Part shown: one piece after another, positions 25,065 through 33,083 of the stretch | How the letters are laid out: every line of letters begins with the position of its first letter | Numbering within the stretch: position 1 is the stretch's first letter | Origin: HKCCE3408 sp039191215 | GTDB taxonomy: Bacteria; Pseudomonadota; Alphaproteobacteria; Rhodobacterales; Rhodobacteraceae | DNA length: 64,000 bases | Direction of reading: 5' to 3' | Assembly: GCA_039191215.1 (NCBI GenBank) | Contig: JBCCXT010000015.1 | Span: 1-64,000 of the forward strand | The notes under the pieces: model-generated | Seen by the model: only the letters and a program-made list of their open reading frames with translations | The model's database searches: none | What the model was told of the DNA's origin: nothing | Program-made: the position numbers and the translations under genes

Positions 25065-26615
25065 ATGGCTGTGCATCAGCCCCATGTCATTGTCATTGGC
25101 GCCGGGATCGGCGGGCTGGCCGCAGCATTGCGGCTAACCAAGATGGCTGCGCGCGTGACACTAATCGATGCGGGCAGCGCGCCGGGCGGTAAGATGCGCC
25201 AGGTTAAAAGTGCGGCTGGTCCGGTTGATGCCGGACCAACCGTTCTGACGATGCGCCCCGTCTTTGAGGAGCTTTTCGCCGCTGTCGGGGCGCAACTTTC
25301 CGACCATGTCACTTTGGTGCGCGAACACCTGTTGGCCCGGCACTGGTGGTCTGATGGCTCCACTCTCGATCTAAGCGACGATGTGAATGCCAACGCCGCC
25401 GCCATTCAGGCCTTTGCCGGTTCGACAGAGGCGGCCGCATTTCTTGGCTTCACGAAACGGGCGCAGTCACTATTTGAGGGCTTCGACCAGCCGATGATGC
25501 AGGCCGCGGCGCCCAGCCTACCGGCCCTTGCGGCGCATGTGCTGACGCATCCGTCGCTGGCGCTGCAAATGGCACCGCTGTCCTCGCTTGCCCAGTCCCT
25601 GCGGCGCAGCTTCAAAGACCCAAGGCTTCGCCAGCTCTTTGGCCGCTATGCAACTTATGTCGGCGGCGCTCCCGCAAAGGTGCCGGCACTTTTGTCGCTC
25701 ATCTGGGCGTCCGAGGCCGCCGGTGTTTGGCGCGTCGAAGGCGGCATCCAACGCCTGGCCCAAGCGATTGCCGATCTGGCACAGGCACGCGGGGCTGAGT
25801 TTCTGTTGAATGCCGAGGTCACGAAGATCGAGCAGCAGCAGAACCGCGCAAGCGGCGTGGTTTTGCGCGACGGCACACGGATTACAGCCGATGCGGTTCT
25901 TTTCAATGGCGACCCAAAAGCGCTTTTCCACGGGCTACTGGGCGACGCGATCCGGCCCTCTGTTACGCCAGCGGGCATCAAACCGCGAAGTCTGTCGGCT
26001 TATGTTTGGCACTTCGCAGCCGAGGTGCACGGCCTGCCGCTGGTCCATCATAACGTCTTTTTTGCTGACCGGCCTGATTCGGAGTTTCCCGAGATCGCGC
26101 GTGGTGTGATGCCCGCCGATCCAACCTTGTATCTATGTGCCCAAGACCGCGGCGGCGATCGCATCCCGCAAGGTCGGGAACGGTTTGAGATCATCATGAA
26201 CGGCCCGCCCGGATGCCCGGAGCCGCAGGAGGAATTTACGACATGTCAGACCCGGACTTTTCAGCGCCTGGCAGCCATGGGCCTGACATTCTCACCGCGG
26301 CCCGGGCGCGAGAACCTGACGACACCGCGGGATTTCGCCGTGCGCTTCCCCGGGTCGGACGGATCCCTTTACGGGCGGAGCCCTGCGGGCATGATGGCGG
26401 CCTTCCAGCGCCCGACAGCACACAGCCGGGTGCCGGGGCTTTACCTGGCCGGGGGCGGGGTGCATCCGGGGGCGGGCGTCCCGATGGCCTGCCTGTCCGG
26501 CCGGCACGCGGCAGAGGCGATCATGCGCAACCTAACTTCGACCTCGACGTCCCGCCGGACGGATATGCGTGGTGGTACGTCGATGGGCTCTCGGACGACC
26601 ACACCCGCGCAATAA
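25065..26615 (+). CDS. crtD: Methoxyneurosporene (hydroxyneurosporene) desaturase CrtD
   Basis: FAD-dependent carotenoid 3,4-desaturase. The N-terminal dinucleotide motif I-G-A-G-I-G-G-L-A-A-A-L starts at about residue 11 and the C-terminal G-G-G-V-H-P-G-A-G-V-P-M motif is characteristic of phytoene-desaturase-like enzymes. The ATG at 25065 has GGAGG 8 bases upstream; a GTG at 25059 is less likely. The family normally ends soon after the A-A-E-A-I-M segment, but this frame runs about 27 codons further into crtC with a serine/threonine/arginine-rich tail that looks non-native. The natural stop may have been lost, or there is an indel. Confidence 0.92.
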   Translation: MAVHQPHVIVIGAGIGGLAAALRLTKMAARVTLIDAGSAPGGKMRQVKSAAGPVDAGPTVLTMRPVFEELFAAVGAQLSDHVTLVREHLLARHWWSDGSTLDLSDDVNANAAAIQAFAGSTEAAAFLGFTKRAQSLFEGFDQPMMQAAAPSLPALAAHVLTHPSLALQMAPLSSLAQSLRRSFKDPRLRQLFGRYATYVGGAPAKVPALLSLIWASEAAGVWRVEGGIQRLAQAIADLAQARGAEFLLNAEVTKIEQQQNRASGVVLRDGTRITADAVLFNGDPKALFHGLLGDAIRPSVTPAGIKPRSLSAYVWHFAAEVHGLPLVHHNVFFADRPDSEFPEIARGVMPADPTLYLCAQDRGGDRIPQGRERFEIIMNGPPGCPEPQEEFTTCQTRTFQRLAAMGLTFSPRPGRENLTTPRDFAVRFPGSDGSLYGRSPAGMMAAFQRPTAHSRVPGLYLAGGGVHPGAGVPMACLSGRHAAEAIMRNLTSTSTSRRTDMRGGTSMGSRTTTPAQ

Positions 26616-27451
26616 CAATCATCGGCTTTATCGGGTCGGTCTTTTCGCCCTGGTATCGTTGGTCGGGCCGGCGCGATCCGGCCAATCATTGCTGTCTGAA
26701 TGTCGTGACTTACGGCCCTGGCGGGCGCTGGACCATGACCGACCGTGGCCGCGATGCGCTTACACTGTCGAAAAGCCAGATGACCATTGGGCCGTCTTCG
26801 ATGCGTTGGGAGGCAGGCAAGCTGGTCGTCTCTATAAACGAGATCTCGACGCCGCATGGTCAGCGCATCAAGGGCCGCGTGGTGGTGACACCCCAGGCAG
26901 TCACCGATGTGGAAATGGCGCTGACCGAAGACGGTGCCCATATCTGGCGGCCGTTCGCGCCCCGCGCCGGGATTGATGTTGAGATTGACCGGCCCGGTTG
27001 GTCCTGGCAGGGCGATGGCTATTTCGACGCAAATTTCGGCACCCGCGCGCTGGAAGCGGACTTTTCCTACTGGTCCTGGGGCCGTTTCCCAACGGGCGAC
27101 GGAGCCGCTTGTTTTTACGATGCCGTCCGCCGCGATGGCACAAAGTTGGATGCAGCGATCGGCTTCGATGCCAAAGGTCAGCCGCATGCCATCGCCGATG
27201 TGCCGCAATCGCGCCTGCCGCGCCCACCCTGGCTTGTGCGTCGGATCACAAGGGCTGATCCCGATACCAAACCGCGCCAGGTTCTGGCAATGCTCGATGC
27301 GCCGTTTTACAACCGATGCGCCGCGCGGACCTGGTTGAACGGCGAAGAGACAACCGGGGTTGTGGAAGCGCTCGATCTCGACCGGTTCCGCGGTCCCTGG
27401 CTGATGCCGATGCTGGCGGTGCGGGTGCCGCGACGCGCGCGATGGGGCTGA
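26489..27451 (+). CDS. crtC: Hydroxyneurosporene synthase (carotenoid 1,2-hydratase) CrtC
   Basis: Adds water to the 1,2 double bond of neurosporene-type carotenoids. The conserved F-I-G-S-V-F-S-P-W-Y and D-A-N-F-G-T-R-A-L motifs are clear. The 5' end is uncertain: homology begins by G-Y-A-W-W-Y-V-D-G (about 26560), but no ATG, GTG or TTG lies in this frame near there. The nearest candidates are a CTG at 26489 (used here) or far-upstream ATGs (26213, 26243) inside crtD. The coding part overlaps the crtD frame by over 100 bases. The stop lies 1 base before a heat-shock-type promoter for hslV. Confidence 0.85.
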   Translation: MPVRPARGRGDHAQPNFDLDVPPDGYAWWYVDGLSDDHTRAITIIGFIGSVFSPWYRWSGRRDPANHCCLNVVTYGPGGRWTMTDRGRDALTLSKSQMTIGPSSMRWEAGKLVVSINEISTPHGQRIKGRVVVTPQAVTDVEMALTEDGAHIWRPFAPRAGIDVEIDRPGWSWQGDGYFDANFGTRALEADFSYWSWGRFPTGDGAACFYDAVRRDGTKLDAAIGFDAKGQPHAIADVPQSRLPRPPWLVRRITRADPDTKPRQVLAMLDAPFYNRCAARTWLNGEETTGVVEALDLDRFRGPWLMPMLAVRVPRRARWG

Positions 27452-27452
27452 A

Positions 27453-27481
27453 CTTGCTGCCTTAAACCTTTCCACCCATAT
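27453..27481 (+). promoter_or_regulatory. Candidate heat-shock (RpoH) promoter of hslV
   Basis: CTTG, 18 bases, then CCCATAT, close to the alphaproteobacterial RpoH pattern CTTG-N17/18-CYTATNT. It begins immediately after the crtC stop, 27 bases before the hslV start. The same spacer length recurs upstream of hslU and dnaK. Confidence 0.5.
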
Positions 27482-27507
27482 AAAGACCAAGCGGCAGGAG
27501 GCAGGCG

Positions 27508-28056
27508 ATGGCGGCAGATACGTGGCATGGCACAACGATCATCGGTGTGCGCAAAGCGGGCCAAGTGGTCGTGGCCGGCGATGGTCAGGTGAGTCTTGGT
27601 CAGACAGTCATCAAAGGCACGGCGCGCAAGGTGCGCCGCCTGAAGCCCGGCGGCCATGAAGTTGTCTGCGGTTTTGCGGGCTCCACCGCAGATGCGTTCA
27701 CGCTTCTGGAGCGGCTGGAAGCCAAGCTAGAGGCGACGCCGGGCCAATTGCAGCGCGCCGCCGTTGAATTGGCCAAAGACTGGCGCACCGATAAATACCT
27801 GCAAAAGCTCGAAGCGATGCTGATTGTAACTGATGGGGCAGAGCTTTTTGTGATCACCGGCGCGGGCGACGTGTTGGAGCCCGAACATGGCGTGGCTGCC
27901 ATCGGGTCGGGCGGAAACTACGCGCTTGCAGCGGCGCGCGCGATGATCGACGGGCCCGAAGACGCCGAAACCATCGCCCGCCGCGCCCTGGAAATTGCGG
28001 CCGATATCTGTGTCTACACGAATGGAAACCTGACCGTTGAGGCCATCAGCGGATGA
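27508..28056 (+). CDS. hslV: ATP-dependent protease subunit HslV (ClpQ)
   Basis: Threonine peptidase (182 aa) that forms the dodecameric core degraded-substrate chamber of HslUV. The catalytic N-terminal threonine is expected from processing at H-G-T-T-I-I-G-V (about residue 9); A-G-D-G-Q-V-S-L-G-Q is the family signature. AGGAGGC lies before the ATG. The stop overlaps the start of the next membrane-protein gene (ATGA). hslU follows about 1.6 kb later rather than directly. Confidence 0.96.
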   Translation: MAADTWHGTTIIGVRKAGQVVVAGDGQVSLGQTVIKGTARKVRRLKPGGHEVVCGFAGSTADAFTLLERLEAKLEATPGQLQRAAVELAKDWRTDKYLQKLEAMLIVTDGAELFVITGAGDVLEPEHGVAAIGSGGNYALAAARAMIDGPEDAETIARRALEIAADICVYTNGNLTVEAISG

Positions 28057-29141
28057 GCGAGTTGACCCGCGACGACATCCGCGCAGCCGTTGCGTCGGGT
28101 TTTATCACCGAGGCGCAGGCCGCATCGATCGTCACGCTTTCGGACGAACGGCGCGGCGTGCGCGACCGGATGTCTGGCCTTGATGAGCCGTTTGAGCTGT
28201 TTCGCGGGTTCAACGAGATCTTCATCGTCGTCGGCTTGGTGATTCTGTTTTCGGGATGGGCCGGGCTGACCGGCCTGTCATTCATAGGGAGCAGCCAAGG
28301 TTACCTGCTGGCGATGCTTTTTGGCTGCATGGGTGCCGGGGCCATGGTCGCCCTTGCCGCGTATTTCACAATGAAGCGCCGGATGGTCGCGCCCTCCATT
28401 GCAATTGCCATCATGTTTGCACTGTCGGTGTCGCAATTCGGTCTGGGCGTGGCCTGGGCCTTCGATGCCGAAGCCCCGCAGGAACTGACGATCACCGCCT
28501 TGATCACCACGCTGGCATTGGCAGTCTATTTCATAAGGTTCCGGGTGCCGTTTGTGGTTGCGCTGATCTCCATAGGGGTCTTTGCGACCTGCTTCGGCCT
28601 GGTTTTCATCGGCGGCAGGTTCCCCGACAATATCGAAGACCTGTTCCTTTTGTCCGCCGATGGCCCCTTTGCCATCCTGACTTTTGTTCTGGGGATCATC
28701 GGGTTTTGCATTGCCATGTGGTTCGATATGGGTGACCCGCATCGTGTAATGCTGAGGTCCCGAGCGGGCTTTTGGCTGCACATCATCGCCGCACCCGCGA
28801 TAATCAACACCGTTGCCCTGACGCTCTTTTCCGTCGGAACGATCCTGGCGCAAACTGTTCTTGTGGTTTTTGTCGCCGCTTTGGCGATTGTCGCCGTCGT
28901 GATCGACCGGCGATCCTTCCTGGTCTCGGGCGTTGGCTACATCGTCGCCGTGGCCGTCACGCTGCTGGAAGACCAGGTATTCGTGGCGATTTTGGCGCTT
29001 GGCCTCGGCCTAGTCTTGCTGGGCGCGAAGTGGGAGAATTTGCGCGGCTGGATGATGACGCGCCTGCCCGATTTCCCGGGCAAAACGCGCCTGCCGCCCT
29101 GGTCGGTCAGCTCAGCTGAGCCACGCCAAGTGGAACATTGA
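28053..29141 (+). CDS. Multi-pass membrane protein between hslV and hslU
   Basis: 362 aa: a soluble N-terminal segment (about 50 residues, S-E-L-T-R-D-D-I-R-A-A-V-A-S-G-F-I-T-E-A-Q-A) resembling the helical head of DUF2157-type proteins, followed by about ten hydrophobic helices. The function is unknown. Translation is coupled to hslV (ATGA). It converges with the DM13 gene, with a 35-base overlap of the 3' ends. Confidence 0.8.
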   Translation: MSELTRDDIRAAVASGFITEAQAASIVTLSDERRGVRDRMSGLDEPFELFRGFNEIFIVVGLVILFSGWAGLTGLSFIGSSQGYLLAMLFGCMGAGAMVALAAYFTMKRRMVAPSIAIAIMFALSVSQFGLGVAWAFDAEAPQELTITALITTLALAVYFIRFRVPFVVALISIGVFATCFGLVFIGGRFPDNIEDLFLLSADGPFAILTFVLGIIGFCIAMWFDMGDPHRVMLRSRAGFWLHIIAAPAIINTVALTLFSVGTILAQTVLVVFVAALAIVAVVIDRRSFLVSGVGYIVAVAVTLLEDQVFVAILALGLGLVLLGAKWENLRGWMMTRLPDFPGKTRLPPWSVSSAEPRQVEH

Positions 29142-29478
29142 AGCGCTCGCACCAGATCCAGACCTGATTATAGACATCTGCGTCGATGCCAGCAGGGATG
29201 TCATAGCTCTGCGCGCCGGTATTGGACTGCAATGCGCCCATCAGCGTGGTTGGGTCAAAGCCATTTCGGCCCAGCCCGACCTTCGGATCAGGCGCGCCAT
29301 CAAAAAAGAAATCATCCAGAAGATTGACCATGTTGTCAGCGATCTCTGCCGTGCCGCTGGTGACATGGCCGCTATCGCCGGTGAATGTTCCGGTCCGGCC
29401 ATGCCCGCCAGCCCGCAACGCGGCTGGCAGAACGAGAAGTCCGGGCGATGCAAGCAGAAGGGCGCGGCGGGTGAACAT
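29107..29478 (-). CDS. Exported DM13-domain protein
   Basis: 123 aa with a signal peptide carrying a twin arginine (M-F-T-R-R-A-L-L-L-A-S-P-G). The mature part matches the DM13 pattern: G-x-F-x-G-x-S-G-H-V-T-S-G-T-A-E-I near the start, and Y-D-I-P-A-G-I-D-A-D, then V-W-I-W-C-E-R-F-N-V-P at the end. The conserved cysteine of the V-x-I-W-C motif is present. DM13 domains are proposed to take part in electron transfer or redox chemistry; no specific role is known here. I chose the ATG at 29478 because it begins the signal peptide. Confidence 0.8.
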   Translation of the reverse strand: MFTRRALLLASPGLLVLPAALRAGGHGRTGTFTGDSGHVTSGTAEIADNMVNLLDDFFFDGAPDPKVGLGRNGFDPTTLMGALQSNTGAQSYDIPAGIDADVYNQVWIWCERFNVPLGVAQLS

Positions 29479-29575
29479 GGGTCGATACCTTTTTTGTGTA
29501 ATCGGTGCGCACAATTTGCGCCATTCCAGCAATTTCGCCTAGAGCCTCTACGCGAGTGTGAAACTTTGTGAGCGG

Positions 29576-29604
29576 CTTGTCGTTTGGCGCCCGTGGCCTT
29601 ACCT
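29576..29604 (+). promoter_or_regulatory. Candidate heat-shock (RpoH) promoter of hslU
   Basis: CTTG, 18 bases, then CTTACCT, one base off CYTATNT, ending 28 bases before the hslU ATG. This gives hslU its own promoter although it is separated from hslV. Confidence 0.45.
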
Positions 29605-29632
29605 CTCATCGACCAAGACCAAAGGGATGCCC

Positions 29633-30946
29633 ATGACCGACCTGACCCCGCGCGAGATCGTCTCGGAACTTGACCGTTTCATCATCGGCCAATCCGATGC
29701 CAAACGGGCGGTTGCTGTCGCGCTGCGCAATCGTTGGCGGCGCAAGCAATTGGCCGATGATCTGCGCGATGAGGTTTACCCAAAGAACATCCTGATGATC
29801 GGGCCAACCGGTGTCGGCAAGACCGAGATCTCGCGCCGGCTTGCCAAGTTGGCCCGCGCGCCGTTCATTAAGGTTGAAGCGACAAAGTTTACCGAAGTTG
29901 GCTATGTCGGACGCGATGTGGAACAGATCATCCGTGATCTCGTCGATGCGGCACAGTTCATGGTGCGTGAAACGATGCGCGAGGACGTCAAAGCGCGCGC
30001 CCACGAAGCCGCCGAAGACCGCGTGATCGAGGCGCTGGCCGGTGAGGCCGCGCGCGACGGCACGCGAGAGATGTTTCGCAAAAAGCTCCGCGCCGGAGAG
30101 CTCGACGACACGGTGATCGAACTAAGCGTGGCAGATACGTCCAACCCCCTTCAAGGTTTTGAAATTCCAGGCCAAGCCGGGCCGATGATGGGCGGCGGGG
30201 CAATGAATTTGGGTGATATCTTCGGCAAGGCCTTTGGCGGCCGGCAAGTTCGCAAGAAAATGACCGTTGCTGCCAGTTACGAGGTGCTGATCCAGGAAGA
30301 GGCTGACAACCTTTTGGACGAAGAGAACGTGACCCGGGAAGCCCTGTCTGCGGTGGAGCAGAACGGCATCGTGTTCATCGATGAGATCGACAAGGTTGCA
30401 GCCCGGCAAGAAGCCCGCGGCGGCGATGTCAGCCGCGAAGGCGTGCAGCGCGATCTACTTCCCCTGATCGAAGGCACAACCGTCAGCACCAAACATGGCG
30501 CGGTGAAAACCGACCACATCCTTTTTATCGCCTCAGGCGCTTTCCATATCGCCAAGCCTTCGGATTTGCTGCCAGAATTGCAAGGGCGCCTGCCCATTCG
30601 GGTGGAGCTTCGGGCGCTCACTGAGGCCGATTTCGTTCGCATTCTGACCGAGACCGACAATGCACTGACCCGGCAATACACCGCCCTGATGGGAACCGAA
30701 GGGGTTGAGGTGAGCTTCACCGAAGATGGGATCAAAGCGCTGGCCCATATCGCGGCTGAAGTGAATGGCTCTGTCGAGAACATCGGCGCACGGCGGCTTT
30801 ATACGGTGCTTGAACGCGTGTTTGAGGAGCTGAGCTTCGCCGCCCCCGACCGCGCTGGCCAATCGGTCACTGTCGATGCCGCTTTCGTCAACGAAAACCT
30901 GGGCGAGCTGACCCGCAACACCGATCTGAGCCGCTACGTTTTATGA
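29633..30946 (+). CDS. hslU: ATP-dependent protease ATPase subunit HslU (ClpY)
   Basis: AAA+ unfoldase (437 aa) that feeds substrates to HslV. Walker A G-P-T-G-V-G-K-T is at about residues 57-64, Walker B I-V-F-I-D-E-I-D near the middle, and the C-terminal tail S-R-Y-V-L docks into HslV. The ATG at 29633 is preceded at 6 bases by AAAGGG; an ATG at 29627 touches that site. A strong hairpin follows the stop. Confidence 0.96.
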   Translation: MTDLTPREIVSELDRFIIGQSDAKRAVAVALRNRWRRKQLADDLRDEVYPKNILMIGPTGVGKTEISRRLAKLARAPFIKVEATKFTEVGYVGRDVEQIIRDLVDAAQFMVRETMREDVKARAHEAAEDRVIEALAGEAARDGTREMFRKKLRAGELDDTVIELSVADTSNPLQGFEIPGQAGPMMGGGAMNLGDIFGKAFGGRQVRKKMTVAASYEVLIQEEADNLLDEENVTREALSAVEQNGIVFIDEIDKVAARQEARGGDVSREGVQRDLLPLIEGTTVSTKHGAVKTDHILFIASGAFHIAKPSDLLPELQGRLPIRVELRALTEADFVRILTETDNALTRQYTALMGTEGVEVSFTEDGIKALAHIAAEVNGSVENIGARRLYTVLERVFEELSFAAPDRAGQSVTVDAAFVNENLGELTRNTDLSRYVL

Positions 30947-30947
30947 G

Positions 30948-30973
30948 GCGGGGGGCATTATCATGCCCCCCGC
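30948..30973 (+). terminator. Hairpin terminator after hslU
   Basis: Perfect 11-bp stem (GCGGGGGGCAT / ATGCCCCCCGC) with a 4-base loop starting 2 bases after the hslU stop. The U-run is weak, so termination may be partial. It also lies just beyond the end of the convergent 54-aa ORF. Confidence 0.75.
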
Positions 30974-30981
30974 TGGTAGCT

Positions 30982-31146
30982 CTATTCAAACCGCGAAATC
31001 ATCGCCCAATGCTCGCAGCCATAGATATCTGGAAACGCGTCGCCTCGCAGAACGATGCACGTGACATGCGGGAACTGTTCGCATCTCCATATGCCGGTCT
31101 CCGGGCAGCTATAGGTTGCAGGTGTTCGGATTTTTGATGTGCGCAT
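30982..31146 (-). CDS. Small four-cysteine protein (54 aa)
   Basis: Predicted protein M-R-T-S-K-I-R-T-P-A with Y-S-C-P-E-T-G-I-W-R-C near residues 12-22, C30, and G-C-E-H-W near 43-47. The four cysteines (14, 22, 30, 44), histidines and W-containing motifs suggest a metal-bound or disulfide-knit mini-domain. A good AAGGAAG site lies 4 bases before the ATG. It converges on hslU, separated by the hairpin at 30948-30973. I do not recognise the family; the ribosome site and residue pattern favour a real gene. Confidence 0.6.
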   Translation of the reverse strand: MRTSKIRTPATYSCPETGIWRCEQFPHVTCIVLRGDAFPDIYGCEHWAMISRFE

Positions 31147-31296
31147 TTCTCTTCCTTTTGTTCATGTTCAGGAAGAGCTCAAGATTGTCAGGCCTAGGAC
31201 CCTCCCTTGAGGTCTACAGTATGGCGTATGGCTCAGCGATTCGCCAGGGCGAATATAGAAAAACTTATTACTTTCAATGATTTGAGCAATGCCTTC

Positions 31297-31329
31297 GCCG
31301 AGTGATGAGGGCCGCTCATCACGCTCGGC
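31297..31329. repeat. Long hairpin near the smr terminator
   Basis: GCCGAGTGATGAG pairs with CTCATCACGCTCGGC (13 bp, one 2-base bulge) around the loop GGCCG. It sits next to the smr terminator. The rest of 31147-31296 shows no gene. The hairpin could belong to a small RNA or a second terminator. Confidence 0.5.
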
Positions 31330-31333
31330 TAGA

Positions 31334-31372
31334 AAAAGAAAAGGTCCCAAGCCGAATGGCCCGGGACCTTTT
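31334..31372 (-). terminator. Rho-independent terminator of mltA-smr
   Basis: AAAAGGTCCC and GGGACCTTTT form a 10-bp stem; read on the minus strand it is followed by CTTTTTC. It lies 78 bases after the smr stop. A run of four T on the plus strand makes it possibly bidirectional. Confidence 0.75.
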
Positions 31373-31449
31373 CAAACTTGGGGTCCCCAAGCCTGACTCC
31401 CATTCTATAACACAAGTGCCGCTGCGGAGCAACGCGAGGCAGCGCGTGC

Positions 31450-32040
31450 CTATCGCTTGAGGTAGACGTAATAGGCACCGTCGCCGCCGTGTTTGAGATG
31501 TGCGGTTCGAATGTCGAGGACGACCGCACCCAAAGGCGGGGACTGAAGCCAAGCGGGAACCTGGTGGCGCAACACGCCGCGCCGGATTGGGATCGGGCCA
31601 TCATCGTCCCTGTCCCGGCCTTTGCCGGTGATGACCAGGACCAAGCGTTTGCCAGCGGCATGGGCGTTCTGGATGAAGCGCGTGAGCACCGGATGGGCAC
31701 GCGCTAGGGTCATGCCATGCAGATCGATGCGCGCCTCAGGCGTGATCTTGCCCCGCACCATTTTTTTGTGCGTGCCATGATGCATCCGAACCGGGGCGCC
31801 ATTGACATGCTCCGCGACTGACGGGGCGAGCATGTGCGCCAGCTCCGGTGTCGGTGCGTTGCCGATGCGAAAATCGCTAAGCTTGCGGTCCGGCACCGAT
31901 CTGACTTTCTGACTTTTCTGCTCTTTTACAGGCGCTTGGGTATTGGATTTGCGATCCTTTACCAAGGGCGTCGCGGTCGCGGTGACGCGTTCCCAAAGCG
32001 CACGATCCTCGGCGCTCAGACCCCGGCGGCGGCGTGCCAT
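31450..32040 (-). CDS. Smr-domain protein
   Basis: 196 aa with a C-terminal Smr domain (about residues 105-190): I-D-L-H-G-M-T-L-A-R-A near 108, V-I-T-G-K-G-R-D near 137, and H-G-G-D-G-A-Y-Y-V-Y at the end. Smr domains are nuclease or nucleic-acid-binding domains also found at MutS2 C-termini. The N-terminus is basic (M-A-R-R-R-R-G). Its ATG overlaps the mltA stop by one base. Confidence 0.9.
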   Translation of the reverse strand: MARRRRGLSAEDRALWERVTATATPLVKDRKSNTQAPVKEQKSQKVRSVPDRKLSDFRIGNAPTPELAHMLAPSVAEHVNGAPVRMHHGTHKKMVRGKITPEARIDLHGMTLARAHPVLTRFIQNAHAAGKRLVLVITGKGRDRDDDGPIPIRRGVLRHQVPAWLQSPPLGAVVLDIRTAHLKHGGDGAYYVYLKR

Positions 32041-33080
32041 CAGGTGCCGTGTGCCAGGCTCAGTGCCTGTTCGATCGGCAGCAGTACAACCATTCTGCCC
32101 CGATCGCGGATACGACCCGCCGCAAGACCCGCCGCATCGCCCGTTCCGTAGAAAATGTCGGCGCGCTGCGCGCCTTGGATGGCGCTGCCGGTATCTTGCG
32201 CGATCATCAGGCGGTTCATCGGGTCATCGCCCGCCTTTTCGATCCAAACCGGAGCACCCAAGGGCGTAAATGTCGGATCAACGGCAATGGTACGCAAGGT
32301 TGTGATCGACCGGTTCATCGCGCCAAGCGGGCCGTCATCGGGGTCATCGATGCGAACTTCGCGGAAAAAGACGTAAGATGGATTGTGCCGCAACAGCTCC
32401 AGCCCTTCTTCGGGGTGGCGCCGGACCCAGGATTGGATGACCTGGGCCGAGACCTGATGCGGCTGATAGACGCCGCGGCGGACCAATTCCTGGCCGACGG
32501 ATCGGTATTCATGACCGTTGCGCCCGCCATAGCCTACTCGAATGACGCTGCCATCTGTCAAGCGCACCCTTCCAGAGCCCTGTATTTGCAGGAAAAAGAC
32601 GTCGACCGGATCGTCGATCCAGGCAATCTCCAACCCCCGACCATCAAGCAATTGCTGCTCTTCGATCTCCGCGCGTGTGTGCCATAACCCGGTCACTTCG
32701 GGCGGTGTGCGATAGATCGGGTACTGGAAGCGCTCGGTCCGCGTGCGAGAGCCGCTCAATTCCGGCTCAAAATAACCGGTGAAGAGCGCTGAACGCTCGC
32801 CACCAATCAGCACCGGGCGGAAAAACAGTTCAAAAAACGCGCGCGGGTTGGATCCTTGGGTCTGCGCAACAGCGCAAAGTGCCGACCACTCACTATCGCG
32901 AAGATCAGGACAGGTCTCAAGGAAGGTGGCCAAAGCTGCGGCATGGTCATCATCGCCCCAGCCTTGCAATTCGCTAAACTCAAGCAGCCGGGCCGGCGTC
33001 TCCGCGGGCGGGACCTGGCCTACCCCCATGCTCGCCACACATCCCAGGACGGCGGCGGCCAACCACGCCCGGGCACCCAT
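32040..33080 (-). CDS. mltA: Membrane-bound lytic murein transglycosylase A
   Basis: 346 aa. MltA cleaves peptidoglycan between MurNAc and GlcNAc to 1,6-anhydro products. The N-terminal signal contains A-V-L-G-C, a possible lipobox. The MltA core has F-T-G-Y-F-E-P-E-L-S-G-S, and the 3D domain near the end has I-A-Q-D-T-G-S-A-I with conserved aspartates. It lies 3 bases after the Tim44-like gene and overlaps smr, forming a three-gene unit. Confidence 0.92.
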   Translation of the reverse strand: MGARAWLAAAVLGCVASMGVGQVPPAETPARLLEFSELQGWGDDDHAAALATFLETCPDLRDSEWSALCAVAQTQGSNPRAFFELFFRPVLIGGERSALFTGYFEPELSGSRTRTERFQYPIYRTPPEVTGLWHTRAEIEEQQLLDGRGLEIAWIDDPVDVFFLQIQGSGRVRLTDGSVIRVGYGGRNGHEYRSVGQELVRRGVYQPHQVSAQVIQSWVRRHPEEGLELLRHNPSYVFFREVRIDDPDDGPLGAMNRSITTLRTIAVDPTFTPLGAPVWIEKAGDDPMNRLMIAQDTGSAIQGAQRADIFYGTGDAAGLAAGRIRDRGRMVVLLPIEQALSLAHGT

Positions 33081-33083
33081 CGT

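Noticed and set aside
26213..26488. Long 5' extension of crtC starting at ATG 26213
   Set aside because: It lies in the alternative frame of the well-conserved crtD C-terminal domain and shows no CrtC homology.
28046..28285. Possible minus-strand gene opposite the hslV-coupled membrane protein
   Set aside because: Shadow of a frame with a clear ATGA start and hydrophobic helices on the plus strand.
31168..31350. 60-codon frame on the minus strand between smr and the small cysteine gene
   Set aside because: Its start would be a TTG inside the terminator stem and there is no ribosome site.
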